From assembly GCF_024207115.1 (NCBI RefSeq), contig NZ_CP100128.1, positions 1,364,001-1,428,000 on the forward strand: a DNA stretch of 64,000 bases, read 5' to 3'. Positions 26,921 through 35,205 of this stretch are shown here, one piece after another. The notes beneath the pieces were generated by a model. The model did no database searches. It was given only the letters and a program-made list of their open reading frames with translations, and was not told where the DNA came from. Numbering within the stretch: position 1 is the first letter of the stretch; the number at the start of each line of letters is the position of its first letter. Source of the DNA: Chromobacterium sp. IIBBL 290-4. Its GTDB lineage: Bacteria; Pseudomonadota; Gammaproteobacteria; Burkholderiales; Chromobacteriaceae. The position numbers and the translations under genes were made by a program.

Positions 26921-27052
26921 CGAGCGCCTCCCTGGTCTAGCGCCATCAGGCCGCCGGCCAGGCGCAAGGGCCCTCGCCGACACTCCGTTATACACTGCGC
27001 CTCGCGCGGCGGCTTGCTATGATGGCCCCATTCCCCAGCCCGCGACTCCATC

Positions 27053-28036
27053 ATGGCTCCTGCCGATGCCCGCCCGTCCACGCTGCCCGATTTCCGCAAT
27101 CAGGGCATCATGCTGCGCGTCTTGCTGCTGCCTTTGCTCTTGCTGTTCGCGTCCGGCTTGCAGGCCCTGGCCTCGCCCGATCCTTGGTGGCGCTGGCTGC
27201 AAACCGCCATGGCGCTGCTGCCCGGCAGCCTGTTGACGCTGGCGGCGCTGGCCTGGCTCTCGCCCTGGCTGGCCCGGCGCAGCCGCGGCCCGCTGTGGGT
27301 GGCGGGGTTAACCGGCCTGTGTTTCGGCCTGTGCCAGTGGCGGCTGTCTCTGGACGGCCGGCTGGGCTGGCCCACGCCGGCGCTGGCCATGCTGGCCGCG
27401 CTGCTGCTGCTGCATTATCTGGCCTTGCGCCAGCGCGCCCTGTCGCCCGCGCTGGCCGAAGCCCGCCTCACCGCGCTGCAGGCGCGCATCCGTCCGCACT
27501 TTCTGTTCAACAGCCTGAATGCGGCCATCGCCCTGATCCGCGCCCAGCCGCAAAAGGCGGAAACCGTGCTGGAAGACCTGGCCGAACTGTTCCGCGCCCA
27601 GATGGCCGAGCCCGATCGCGCCTCCACGCTGGCGCGCGAGATCGAGCTGGCCAAGATGTACCTGGCCATCGAAACCGAGCGGCTGGGGCCGCGGCTCAAG
27701 GTGGTCTGGCGGATCGACGCCCCGCTGGACGCGCTGCTGCCGCCGCTGATTCTGCAGCCCTTGGCGGAAAACGCCGTCTGCCATGGCGCGGAACGGATGC
27801 CCGGCGAGGCGGAGATCGTCATCGCCGCCCGCTTGAAGGCCGGCCTGCTGGAACTGACGCTGGACAACCCGGCCCCGCCCGGCGCCGGCCGCGAGGGCGG
27901 TAGCGGCATGGCCTTGAGCAATTTGCGCGAACGGCTGGCCTTGTTCTTCGACGCCGAAGCCTCGATGGAAACAGCAGAAGAGTACGGCCGCCACCTGACC
28001 CGAGTCCGGCTTCCCTACCGCCGCGATACGCGCTAA
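27053..28036 (+). CDS. LytS/AlgZ-type sensor histidine kinase
   Basis: The 327-residue inner-membrane kinase has four hydrophobic spans in the first 130 residues, then the His_kinase domain with phospho-acceptor motif IRPHFLFNSLNAAIALIR and an ATP-binding part with LILQPLAENAVCHGAERM and GSGMALSNLRERL. This architecture matches AlgZ/FimS and the LytS group, whose partner is a LytTR response regulator such as AlgR. No response regulator lies beside it here. An extended -10 (TGCTATGAT, 27015-27023) precedes the ATG. A start at codon 20 (FRNQGIMLRVLLL) is also possible. Confidence 0.82.
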   Translation: MAPADARPSTLPDFRNQGIMLRVLLLPLLLLFASGLQALASPDPWWRWLQTAMALLPGSLLTLAALAWLSPWLARRSRGPLWVAGLTGLCFGLCQWRLSLDGRLGWPTPALAMLAALLLLHYLALRQRALSPALAEARLTALQARIRPHFLFNSLNAAIALIRAQPQKAETVLEDLAELFRAQMAEPDRASTLAREIELAKMYLAIETERLGPRLKVVWRIDAPLDALLPPLILQPLAENAVCHGAERMPGEAEIVIAARLKAGLLELTLDNPAPPGAGREGGSGMALSNLRERLALFFDAEASMETAEEYGRHLTRVRLPYRRDTR

Positions 28037-28056
28037 ACCGAATAGGGAGGCTAGAC

Positions 28057-28647
28057 ATGGAAAAGAACCGGCTGGAGGCGTTCAGCGACGGCGTGATCGC
28101 CATCATCATCACCATCATGGTGCTGGACCTGCACATTCCGCACGACACCACGTTCGGCGCGCTGCTGCAGCTATGGCCCATCTTCCTGTGCTATCTGCTG
28201 AGCTTTGTCTACGTCGGCATTTACTGGAACAATCATCATCACTTCTACCACGCCACCTGCCGCATCGACGGCCGGGTGCTGTGGGCCAATCTGCACCTGC
28301 TGTTCTGGCTGTCCTTGATTCCCTTCGTCACCGGCTGGATGGGCGAGAACCATTTCCAGCCGCTGCCGGTGGCCTTGTACGGCGTGGTGTTGCTGATGTG
28401 CTCCCTGGCCTGGTGGCTGATGCAGGCGGCGCTGCTGTGCCTGCCGGGCAACCGCACCCATTTGTCGGAAGCGCTGGGCAATGACATCAAGGGCAAGATC
28501 TCGCCGCTAGGCTATTTGCTGGCCATCGCGCTGGCCTGGGTCGCGCCATGGCTGTCCGGCCTGCTCTATCTGGCCGTGGCCCTGCTGTGGCTGGCGCCGG
28601 ACCGCCGCATCGAAAAGCTGTTGCAGGAAGAACGGGATGCGGCCTAA
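28057..28647 (+). CDS. TMEM175-family potassium channel protein (DUF1211)
   Basis: The 196-residue protein has about six membrane spans and opens with the family signature RLEAFSDGVIAIIITIMVLDL, the pore-lining helix of TMEM175-type channels. Bacterial members form tetrameric K+-conducting channels in the inner membrane. The motif YWNNHHHFYHATCRIDGRVLWANLHLLFWLSLIPF is also typical. It follows the kinase by 20 bases, with GGGAGG before the ATG, so the two may be co-transcribed. Confidence 0.85.
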   Translation: MEKNRLEAFSDGVIAIIITIMVLDLHIPHDTTFGALLQLWPIFLCYLLSFVYVGIYWNNHHHFYHATCRIDGRVLWANLHLLFWLSLIPFVTGWMGENHFQPLPVALYGVVLLMCSLAWWLMQAALLCLPGNRTHLSEALGNDIKGKISPLGYLLAIALAWVAPWLSGLLYLAVALLWLAPDRRIEKLLQEERDAA

Positions 28648-28710
28648 GCAGCATGGCGGCATGGCCGCGAATCGATTAAAATTGTCCGATCAGCAACCGA
28701 GGAGGGTACG

Positions 28711-28890
28711 ATGTACCAGTCCGAATTCACCCAATTCATGAACGGCTTCCTGGAAAAAAATCCGGAAGTGGACAATCAGCGCCGCGAACTGCGCCTTACC
28801 CTGTGGGACCGCGATGTGGATCTGGAAGCCCAGCGCCGCTACACGGAATCGCGCGTGCCGCAAAAGCCTTACGTCTACCAGCCGGAATAA
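28711..28890 (+). CDS. DUF3460 family small protein
   Basis: The 59-residue protein reads MYQSEFTQFMNGFLEKNPEV at its start and ends KPYVYQPE, matching the DUF3460 family found in betaproteobacteria. It is soluble, charged and probably helical. GAGGAGGG lies five bases before the ATG and a terminator follows 20 bases after the stop, so it is a complete small transcription unit. Function unknown. Confidence 0.8.
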   Translation: MYQSEFTQFMNGFLEKNPEVDNQRRELRLTLWDRDVDLEAQRRYTESRVPQKPYVYQPE

Positions 28891-28910
28891 GCGCCGGCCA
28901 GACCTGATCG

Positions 28911-28930
28911 ACGCCCCTCGCGGGCGTTTT
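28911..28930 (+). terminator. Terminator after the DUF3460 gene
   Basis: ACGCCC and GGGCGT form a 6-bp stem around CTCGC, followed by TTTTG. Confidence 0.75.
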
Positions 28931-28950
28931 GTCATTTTGAAAGCTCCAGC

Positions 28951-29616
28951 ATGACCCGTCACACCGTCGCGCTCAGCAGCGCCCTTGCCTCCTACCTGTT
29001 CGATATCGCCGTCGTCGAGCACCCGGTGCAGCGCGAATTGCGCGAATTCACCGCCGGCCACCGCCTGGCCAAGATGCAGATCTCGCCGGACCAGGGCCAG
29101 TTCATGGGCTGGCTGGCCAAGCTGATCGGCGCGCGCCGCTATCTGGAAATCGGCGTATTCACCGGCTACAGCGCGCTGACCGTGGCGCTGGCGATGCCGC
29201 AGGACGGCGAGGTGGTGGCTTGCGACGTCAGCGAAACCTTCACCGGCATCGCCCGCGAATACTGGGCCAAGGCCGGCGTCGCCGAGCGCATCGATCTGCG
29301 GCTGCAGCCGGCGCTGAATACGCTGCGCGAATTGCTGGAGCAAGGCCGCGCCGGCAGTTTCGACCTGGCCTTCATCGACGCCGACAAGCCGAGCTACCGC
29401 GATTATTTCGAAACCTGCCTTGAGCTGGTTCGCCCCGGCGGCGTCATCGCCATCGACAATATCTTCCTGTCCGGCCGCGTGGTGGAGCCCAAGCCGGAAG
29501 ACCCGCCCGGCGTCCATCTGGTGCATGCTTTCAACGCCAGCCTGAAGACCGATCCGCGCATCCAGATGTGCGTGCTGCCGATAGGCGACGGCCTGACGCT
29601 ATGCACCCGCCGCTAG
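28951..29616 (+). CDS. SAM-dependent O-methyltransferase (second copy of family)
   Basis: The 221-residue protein belongs to the same Methyltransf_3 family as the gene at 17524. Visible motifs are ARRYLEIGVFTGYSALTVALAMP (SAM loop), VVACDVSETFTGIAREYW, FDLAFIDADKPSYRDYFETCLELVRPGGVIAIDN and FNASLKTDPRIQMCVLPIGDGLTLC. It should use a divalent metal to methylate a hydroxyl group. It sits 113 bases before tolR, in the place where tolQ is normally found, but has no evident link with Tol. Confidence 0.87.
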   Translation: MTRHTVALSSALASYLFDIAVVEHPVQRELREFTAGHRLAKMQISPDQGQFMGWLAKLIGARRYLEIGVFTGYSALTVALAMPQDGEVVACDVSETFTGIAREYWAKAGVAERIDLRLQPALNTLRELLEQGRAGSFDLAFIDADKPSYRDYFETCLELVRPGGVIAIDNIFLSGRVVEPKPEDPPGVHLVHAFNASLKTDPRIQMCVLPIGDGLTLCTRR

Positions 29617-29688
29617 CCGCCTCGCATGAACTTTGCCGCCGCCTGGCAGTCTGAAATGTTTTGTCCACCGCATCGGCGGCCGCGCCGG

Positions 29689-29697
29689 TGCTATGAT
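29689..29697 (+). promoter_or_regulatory. Extended -10 promoter candidate for tolR
   Basis: TGCTATGAT is an extended -10 element (TGn then TATGAT, five of six consensus bases), 32 bases before the tolR ATG. A matching -35 is not obvious, as allowed for extended -10 promoters. It would let tolRAB-pal be transcribed without an upstream tolQ. Confidence 0.45.
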
Positions 29698-29729
29698 CAC
29701 CGTTTGACCGAGCCGAGTCCGAATTCTTC

Positions 29730-30143
29730 ATGCTGAACCGCCGTCCCCGCCGCCAGATGAACCAGATGAACGTCGTGCCCTATATCGACGTGATGCTGGT
29801 CCTGCTGGTGATCTTCATGGTCACCGCGCCGATGTTCACCCCGGGCGTCATCGATGTGCCCAGCGTCTCGCAGGCCGCATCCATCGACGTCCGTCCGCTG
29901 GAAGTCACCGTGGACGCCAGCGGCAAGATCGAGCTGATAGACGGCGAGCAGAAAACCCGCGTCGATTCGCTGGATGATCTGGCCAGCCAACTCAAGGGCC
30001 TGGTCGGCGACGGCCAGCGTCCGGTGGCCATTTCCGCCGACGCCAACCTCAAATACGCCGACGTGCTGAAGATCGCCGATAGGCTGCACCAGGCCGGCAT
30101 CAAGCGCGTGGCGCTGACCGTGAAGCAAACCGCCAAGCCATGA
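29730..30143 (+). CDS. tolR: Tol-Pal system protein TolR
   Basis: The 137-residue inner-membrane protein has one N-terminal span (NVVPYIDVMLVLLVIFMVTAP) containing the conserved D20 that takes part in proton-driven gating with TolQ, and a periplasmic ExbD/TolR domain. With TolQ and TolA it powers constriction of the outer membrane during division. The next gene, tolA, overlaps its stop by four bases. The gene immediately upstream is an O-methyltransferase, not tolQ, which is unusual because tolQ and tolR are normally adjacent. Confidence 0.93.
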   Translation: MLNRRPRRQMNQMNVVPYIDVMLVLLVIFMVTAPMFTPGVIDVPSVSQAASIDVRPLEVTVDASGKIELIDGEQKTRVDSLDDLASQLKGLVGDGQRPVAISADANLKYADVLKIADRLHQAGIKRVALTVKQTAKP

Positions 30144-31030
30144 GTTCGCCGTCCTCCGTTCGCCCTTGGTCGCTGCTGGTTTCGGCGCTATTCCACGCCG
30201 CCGTGATCGGCCTGCTGCTGTGGGGCGGCCTGCAAACCACGCCGCCGCAAAATCCGGCGCCGCTGGCGCTGGAGCTGTGGACCACCGCTCCGCCGCCTCC
30301 GCCAGCCGTCACCGCCCCCGTCGCTCCCGCCCCCGCGCCGGAACCGGCGCCCGAACCCAAACCGGTGGCGGACATGCCGCCGGCCGACGTGAATCTGGGC
30401 AAGAAAGAGCCGCCCAAGCCCAAGCAAGAGGCGCCAAAACCGGAAGCGAAGCCGGCGGCCGAACCCAAACCCGAACCGAAAAAACCGAAACCGGAGCCCA
30501 AACCGGCCGAGCCGGAGAAAAAGCCGCACGCCAAACCGGCGGAAAAAGCGCCGGAGAAGAAAGAAGCCAAGCCGGCGGCGACCCCGCCCGCGGCCAAACC
30601 GGGCCATAAAACCGCCAAGGCCTATAACAACGAGGCCGACGATCTGCTTTCCAGCCTGGACAGCACGCGCACCAGCGGCAAGCCCAACGCGCGCAGCGAC
30701 CAGGCCGGCAGCAAGCACGGCGTGGCCGGCGGCGCGGTCAACGGCTCCGGCGTCAGCGCCGGCTGGATCGATCTGGTGAAGGCCAAAGTGACGCCTCTGG
30801 TGCAGATTCCGCCGGCCATGGCCGGCAATCCGGAAGCGCAAGTGCGGGTGACGCTGTTGCCCACCCTGGAAGTGAAATCCGTGCAGTTGGTGAAAAGCAG
30901 TGGCGTGCCGGCTTATGATGACGCCGTGCAGCGCGCGGTATGGGAAGCCAAAACCTTCCCCCGTCTGCCGGCCGGCGCCAACTTCAACGACGGCTACCGG
31001 ACTTTTGTTCTGAAATTCCGCCCGCACTGA
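30140..31030 (+). CDS. tolA: Tol-Pal system protein TolA
   Basis: The 296-residue protein has an N-terminal membrane anchor with SALFHAAVIGLLLWG, a middle domain very rich in Pro, Lys, Glu and Ala (about residues 50-160; repeats of PKPE and PEKK type), and a C-terminal TolA/TonB-like domain (about 200-296; GWIDLVKAKVTPLVQIPPAM and YDDAVQRAVWEAKTFP). TolA spans the periplasm and contacts Pal and TolB. The middle domain is proline-rich rather than the long alanine helix of E. coli and the protein is shorter than the E. coli one. Translation is coupled to tolR. Confidence 0.93.
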   Translation: MSSPSSVRPWSLLVSALFHAAVIGLLLWGGLQTTPPQNPAPLALELWTTAPPPPPAVTAPVAPAPAPEPAPEPKPVADMPPADVNLGKKEPPKPKQEAPKPEAKPAAEPKPEPKKPKPEPKPAEPEKKPHAKPAEKAPEKKEAKPAATPPAAKPGHKTAKAYNNEADDLLSSLDSTRTSGKPNARSDQAGSKHGVAGGAVNGSGVSAGWIDLVKAKVTPLVQIPPAMAGNPEAQVRVTLLPTLEVKSVQLVKSSGVPAYDDAVQRAVWEAKTFPRLPAGANFNDGYRTFVLKFRPH

Positions 31031-31058
31031 ACGGGCGGCGCGAAGCCTTGAGGAAAAC

Positions 31059-32345
31059 ATGTCGAGTCTGAAAGCCCTGCTGCGGGGCGTGCTGGTGGCG
31101 GCGATGCTGGTCGCCGGCAGCGCCCGCGCCGAACTGAATATCGAAATCATCGGCGGCGGCGCCAGCCGCCACGCCATCGCCGTCACGCCGTTCAAGGACG
31201 AAGGCCCGATCCAGGGCAATCTGACGCCGGTGATCCGCAACGACCTGGAACTGTCCGGCGCCTTCCGCATGGTGGATCCGTCCACCGTCGCCAATGTGCC
31301 GTTCGAGCCCGCCGACATCCGCTATCCGCTGTGGCAGGCGGCAGGCGCGCAGTCCATCGCCATCGGCAAGGTGGAAAACGTTGCCGGCGGCCAGATCAAG
31401 ATCAGCTTCCGGCTGATGGACATTTCCCAGCACAAGCAGCTGACCGGCGGCGAATTCACCGTCACGCCGGACCGCAGCCGCCAGGTGGCGCACGCGATAG
31501 CGGACATGATCTATGAAGCCATCACCGGCCAGAAAGGCTTCTTCAACACCCGTCTCGCCTATGTGCTGAAATCCGGCCGCAGCTACGCCTTGCAGATTTC
31601 CGATGTGGACGGCCAGCGCAGCCAGACCATTCTGCGTTCGACCGAACCCATCATCTCGCCCAGCTGGAGCCCGGACGGCCGCTACATCGCCTATGTGTCC
31701 TTCGCCAGCCAGAAGCCGGTGATCTGGATTCAAGACCTAGCCACCGGCCAGCGCCGCGTCGCCGCCAACTTCAAGGGCAGCAATTCCGCGCCGGCCTGGA
31801 GCCCGGACGGCAGCAAGCTGGCGGTGGTGCTGACCACCAGCGGCAACTCGCAGGTCTACATCATCAATGCCGCCGGCGGCTCGCCGCGCCGGCTGATGAG
31901 CAATGGCGGCATCGACACCGAGCCGACCTTCAGCCCCGACGGCAGCATGGTGTACTTCGTTTCCGACCGCAGCGGCAGCCCGCAGATCTATCGCGTGCCG
32001 CTGTATGGCGGCGACGCCCAGCGCGTGACCTTCGAGGGCAATTACAATGTTTCGCCCAAAATCTCGCCGGATGGCAAAACCTTGGCCTATATTCGCCGCG
32101 CCGCGGGCAATTTCAAAGTAATCTCGCAAGACCTTGCAACTAATGACACTCGTCTATTGTCAGATGGTAGTTACAGTGAGCGCCCAAGCTTCGCCCCTAA
32201 CGGCAGCATGGTGCTGTACTCCAGCGATATCGGCGGCAGAAGCGTGTTGTACGCGGCTACCGCCGACGGCAGCAGCAAGGTGAAACTGGCAGTGCTCAAT
32301 GGTGATGTACAGGACCCGGCATGGGGTCCATTCAATAATCCTTGA
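31059..32345 (+). CDS. tolB: Tol-Pal system beta-propeller protein TolB
   Basis: The 428-residue periplasmic protein has a signal peptide ending near SARA, an N-terminal domain (about 25-160) and a six-bladed propeller with repeated WSPDGRYIAY, WSPDGSKLAV, FSPDGSMVYF and ISPDGKTLAY motifs. It binds Pal and controls its attachment to peptidoglycan. GAGGAAA precedes the ATG. Near the end (about 32120-32300) local GC content drops, but the frame is intact and the length is normal. Confidence 0.96.
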   Translation: MSSLKALLRGVLVAAMLVAGSARAELNIEIIGGGASRHAIAVTPFKDEGPIQGNLTPVIRNDLELSGAFRMVDPSTVANVPFEPADIRYPLWQAAGAQSIAIGKVENVAGGQIKISFRLMDISQHKQLTGGEFTVTPDRSRQVAHAIADMIYEAITGQKGFFNTRLAYVLKSGRSYALQISDVDGQRSQTILRSTEPIISPSWSPDGRYIAYVSFASQKPVIWIQDLATGQRRVAANFKGSNSAPAWSPDGSKLAVVLTTSGNSQVYIINAAGGSPRRLMSNGGIDTEPTFSPDGSMVYFVSDRSGSPQIYRVPLYGGDAQRVTFEGNYNVSPKISPDGKTLAYIRRAAGNFKVISQDLATNDTRLLSDGSYSERPSFAPNGSMVLYSSDIGGRSVLYAATADGSSKVKLAVLNGDVQDPAWGPFNNP

Positions 32346-32360
32346 TTTGGGAGCCAAACA

Positions 32361-32882
32361 ATGAACCTGAAACAACTCGCCCTCGCCACCAGCGTCGCCA
32401 CCCTGCTCGCCGCCTGCGCCAGCACCAAGCCGGCTGAAACCCCGGCCGCGCCGGCCGCTCCGGCTCCGAAAGTGGAAGCGCCGGTCACCTCCGGCACCAC
32501 CGCGCCGCAAGCTGCCATGGATCCGCTGAACGACCCGAACAGCCCGCTGGCCAAGCGCAGCGTGTATTTCGCCTTCGACTCCTCCGCCATCGACGGCGAA
32601 GGCAAAACCACCGTCGCCAACCACTCCGATTACCTGAAGAGCCAGGATGGCAAGAAGGTCATCATCCAAGGCAACACCGACGCCCGCGGCAGCCGCGAAT
32701 ACAACCTGGCCCTGGGCCAACGCCGCGCCGAAAGCGTCAAGCACGCCATGCAAGTGCTGGGCGTGAAGGAACAGCAGCTGGAAGCCGTCAGCTTTGGCAA
32801 GGAAAAGCCTAAGGCCACCGGCAACACCGACGCCGACTACGCCGAAAACCGCCGCGCCGACATCGTCTACCAAGGCCAGTAA
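32361..32882 (+). CDS. pal: Peptidoglycan-associated lipoprotein Pal
   Basis: The 173-residue outer-membrane lipoprotein has a lipobox (VATLLAACAST), a Pro/Ala-rich linker of about 40 residues, and an OmpA-like peptidoglycan-binding domain. Within it, VYFAFDSSAIDGEGKTTV and QGNTDARGSREYNLALGQRRAESV carry the diaminopimelate-binding Asp and Arg. It anchors the outer membrane to the cell wall and is the outer partner of TolA and TolB. It follows tolB by 15 bases. Confidence 0.96.
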   Translation: MNLKQLALATSVATLLAACASTKPAETPAAPAAPAPKVEAPVTSGTTAPQAAMDPLNDPNSPLAKRSVYFAFDSSAIDGEGKTTVANHSDYLKSQDGKKVIIQGNTDARGSREYNLALGQRRAESVKHAMQVLGVKEQQLEAVSFGKEKPKATGNTDADYAENRRADIVYQGQ

Positions 32883-33003
32883 GGCGGGCCTGCCGGTCGG
32901 CTGAGCCTGCCCGGCCGGTGCCAAGCCGGATATCGTCGGGGCTGGCGCGAATGCGCCAAACCGCTATGATATCCGGCTGTTCCATTCTACTTTCGGGATA
33001 CCC

Positions 33004-33750
33004 ATGAAACGCCTCGCCCTCAGTAGCGCGCTGTTGCTGTTCCTGAACGGCTGCGCGTCCACCAGCGATCTGGAAGAGACCCGCCGCCAACTGGCCCAGG
33101 TAAACCAGCAAGCCACCAACCGCATCGCCGCGGTGGAAACCAAGCTGTCCAACGACAAACTGTTGGAAATGGTCAGCCAGGTGGACAGCCTGAAGGCTGA
33201 AGTCGCCAAGCTGCGCGGCGACGTGGAAGTGTTGAACTACAATCTGCAAACCACGCAAAAGCGCCAGAATGATCTGTATAACGATCTGGACGGCCGCCTG
33301 GGCAAGCTGGAAGGCGCGCCGGGCAAACAGGATGCGTCGCAGCCCGCCGCCCAGCAGCAGGCCGCCGTCGCCGGGGACAGCCAGTCCGCGCCGGATTACG
33401 ACAAGGCGCTGAATCTCTTGCGTTCGCGCGATTTCCCGCGCGCCATCAACGCGCTGTCGCTGTTCATCCAGCAGAACCCGCAAGCGCCGCAGGCCGCCGA
33501 GGCCAGCTACTGGCTGGGCGTCGCCCACACCGCGCTGCGCCAATACGATTCCGCCATCGACATCCACCGCCGCTTCGTCGAGCAATATCCCAACAGCCAC
33601 TTCGCGCCGGAAGCCCTGCGCAATATCGGCAACTGCCAGCGCGACCTGGGCCAGGTGGATCAAGCCAAGGCCACCTACCGCCGCCTGATCAAGCTCTACC
33701 CCAAGACCGATTCGGCGCAGAAAGCCAAACAGGCGCTGGCCAAGCTATAA
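33004..33750 (+). CDS. cpoB: Cell division coordinator CpoB (YbgF)
   Basis: The 248-residue envelope protein has an N-terminal coiled coil (about 20-105; heptad-like LEETRRQLAQVNQQATNRIAAVETKL) and C-terminal TPR repeats (about 130-248; YDKALNLLRSRDFPRAINAL and ASYWLGVAHTALRQYDSAIDIH). It coordinates cell-wall synthesis with Tol-driven outer-membrane constriction. The signal segment ends in FLNGCAST, a lipobox-like sequence, so this form may be lipidated, unlike soluble E. coli CpoB. A TATGAT -10-like element occurs about 34 bases before the ATG in the 121-base gap after pal. Confidence 0.92.
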   Translation: MKRLALSSALLLFLNGCASTSDLEETRRQLAQVNQQATNRIAAVETKLSNDKLLEMVSQVDSLKAEVAKLRGDVEVLNYNLQTTQKRQNDLYNDLDGRLGKLEGAPGKQDASQPAAQQQAAVAGDSQSAPDYDKALNLLRSRDFPRAINALSLFIQQNPQAPQAAEASYWLGVAHTALRQYDSAIDIHRRFVEQYPNSHFAPEALRNIGNCQRDLGQVDQAKATYRRLIKLYPKTDSAQKAKQALAKL

Positions 33751-33767
33751 CGGTTGCGCCATCGTAG

Positions 33768-33795
33768 CGCGGGTTGGCCCCAGGCCATACCCGCG
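33768..33795. repeat. REP-like palindrome, family 2
   Basis: GCGGGT plus GGCC pairs with GGCC plus ACCCGC around a short loop. A closely related hairpin in the opposite orientation is at 43189-43214, where the shared arms are GCGGGTA and GCCAACCCGC. Both are intergenic, 3' of genes. Confidence 0.55.
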
Positions 33796-33908
33796 ACCCA
33801 CACCGCTTTACCCCCTTCTACTGCGTTGCAGCGCGATTCTGTCGTCCCACGACAATGACAAAGGCATTGAAATTGGATAGCCTGGATATTTTCTGACGAA
33901 ACCATCCC

Positions 33909-34460
33909 ATGCGTTCCGCTCTCGCCGTCATCACCGTCAGCTTCGCCCTTGCCCACGCCCATGCCCATGCCGAAACCATCAGTAGTCCCGCGCAAACGCT
34001 TTACCAACAGGATCAGGCAGACCGTAAGCAACTGAAGTCGCAGCCCTCCGAAAAACAAGACTGGCCCGCCTTGCGGGCGCGCGACCAACAAAGGCGCGAA
34101 ACCATGCTGCAGCTGCTGCGAGAAGCAAAACTACACTCCTCGGCCGATTATTTCGCCGCCGCCATGGTGTTTCAACACGGCGACAGCGCCGACGACTACC
34201 GGCTCGCCTTTTCCTTGGCCACGCTCGCCCAGACGCTAGACGACGCCAAACCGGAAACCCGCTGGCTCACGGCGGCAAGCTGGGACCGCTTGCTGCTGAA
34301 ACTGGGCAAACCGCAGTGGTACGGCACCCAGTTCGAGCGCGACGCCGCCGGCAAGCTGAAGCTCAGCCCGATAGACGCCGCCGCCGTCGATGATGCGGAA
34401 CGGGCGCGCCTGAATGTCCCGCCCTTGGCGCAAGCCGGCGCGCCTGCCAGCGCCAAATAA
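33909..34460 (+). CDS. Hypothetical exported protein, DUF6624-like
   Basis: The 183-residue protein has a signal peptide ([21 protein letters not shown]). Its mature part contains ALRARDQQRRETMLQLLREAK, ADYFAAAMVFQHGDSADDYRLAFSLATLAQTL and WLTAASWDRLLLKLGKPQWYGTQF. This helical pattern resembles DUF6624-type proteins, a family without known activity. A periplasmic place is expected. A strong bidirectional terminator follows directly. It is not clearly part of the Tol operon, being 158 bases after cpoB with a palindromic repeat between. Confidence 0.65.
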   Translation: MRSALAVITVSFALAHAHAHAETISSPAQTLYQQDQADRKQLKSQPSEKQDWPALRARDQQRRETMLQLLREAKLHSSADYFAAAMVFQHGDSADDYRLAFSLATLAQTLDDAKPETRWLTAASWDRLLLKLGKPQWYGTQFERDAAGKLKLSPIDAAAVDDAERARLNVPPLAQAGAPASAK

Positions 34461-34500
34461 GACAAAAAAAAACAGGCCGCATCGCGGCCTGTCTTGTTTG
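34461..34500. terminator. Bidirectional terminator between convergent genes
   Basis: ACAGGCCGC and GCGGCCTGT form a 9-bp stem with an ATC loop (34472-34492). A run of nine A on the left supplies the U-tract for the minus-strand eda transcript, and TCTTGTTT on the right serves the plus-strand gene. Confidence 0.85.
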
Positions 34501-34513
34501 GCGAAGGTCGAGA

Positions 34514-35140
34514 TCAACCCGCCGACAATTGGCAGGCTTCGCGCGCCAGTTGGGTGATGCGGTCCCAGTCACGGGCGGCGATGGCGTCGTCCGGCGTCAG
34601 CCAGCTGCCGCCCACGGCCAGCACATTCGGCAGCGCCAGGTATTCCGGCGCCTTCTTGATGTCGATGCCGCCGGTCGGGCAGAAGCGCAGGTCCGGGAAA
34701 GGGCTGGCCAAAGACTTCAGCAGCTTGACGCCGCCGACGGCTTCGGCCGGGAACAGCTTCAGCGTGTTGAAGCCTTCGTCTTGCGCCCACATCGCTTCGG
34801 ACGGGGTAGCGATGCCGGGGATCAGCGTCAGGCTGGACGCGCGCGCCGCCGAGGCCAATTCGCCGGTGAAGCCCGGGCTGATGCCGAACTGCGCGCCGGC
34901 GTCCACAGCCGCTTCCAACTGGGCGCGGTTGCGCAGCGTGCCGGCGCCGACGATGGCTTCCGGCACTTCGTCGCGCATGCGGCGCATCGCCGCCAGCGCG
35001 GCCTTGGTGCGCAGCGTCACTTCCAGCACCTTGATGCCGCCGGCCACCAGCGCGTGGGCCAGGTCCACCGCCACGGCGGCGTCGTTGACGATGATCACCG
35101 GAACCACCGGGCCCTGGCGCAGTACAGTCAAAGCATCCAT
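34514..35140 (-). CDS. eda: KDPG aldolase (Entner-Doudoroff)
   Basis: The 208-residue aldolase splits 2-keto-3-deoxy-6-phosphogluconate into pyruvate and glyceraldehyde-3-phosphate. The general-acid glutamate is in KVLEVTLRTKAAL, and the Schiff-base lysine is in FNTLKLFPAEAVGG. GAGAAAAAA precedes the ATG. It lies 65 bases downstream of edd and is probably co-transcribed with it. Length is normal for a single-function class I KDPG aldolase. Confidence 0.96.
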   Translation of the reverse strand: MDALTVLRQGPVVPVIIVNDAAVAVDLAHALVAGGIKVLEVTLRTKAALAAMRRMRDEVPEAIVGAGTLRNRAQLEAAVDAGAQFGISPGFTGELASAARASSLTLIPGIATPSEAMWAQDEGFNTLKLFPAEAVGGVKLLKSLASPFPDLRFCPTGGIDIKKAPEYLALPNVLAVGGSWLTPDDAIAARDWDRITQLAREACQLSAG

Positions 35141-35205
35141 TTTTTTCTCCTGTTAGCGGCCGACGCGCCTGAAGCGCGCCGTCCTGCCGAATCGTTCAAG
35201 CCAGT

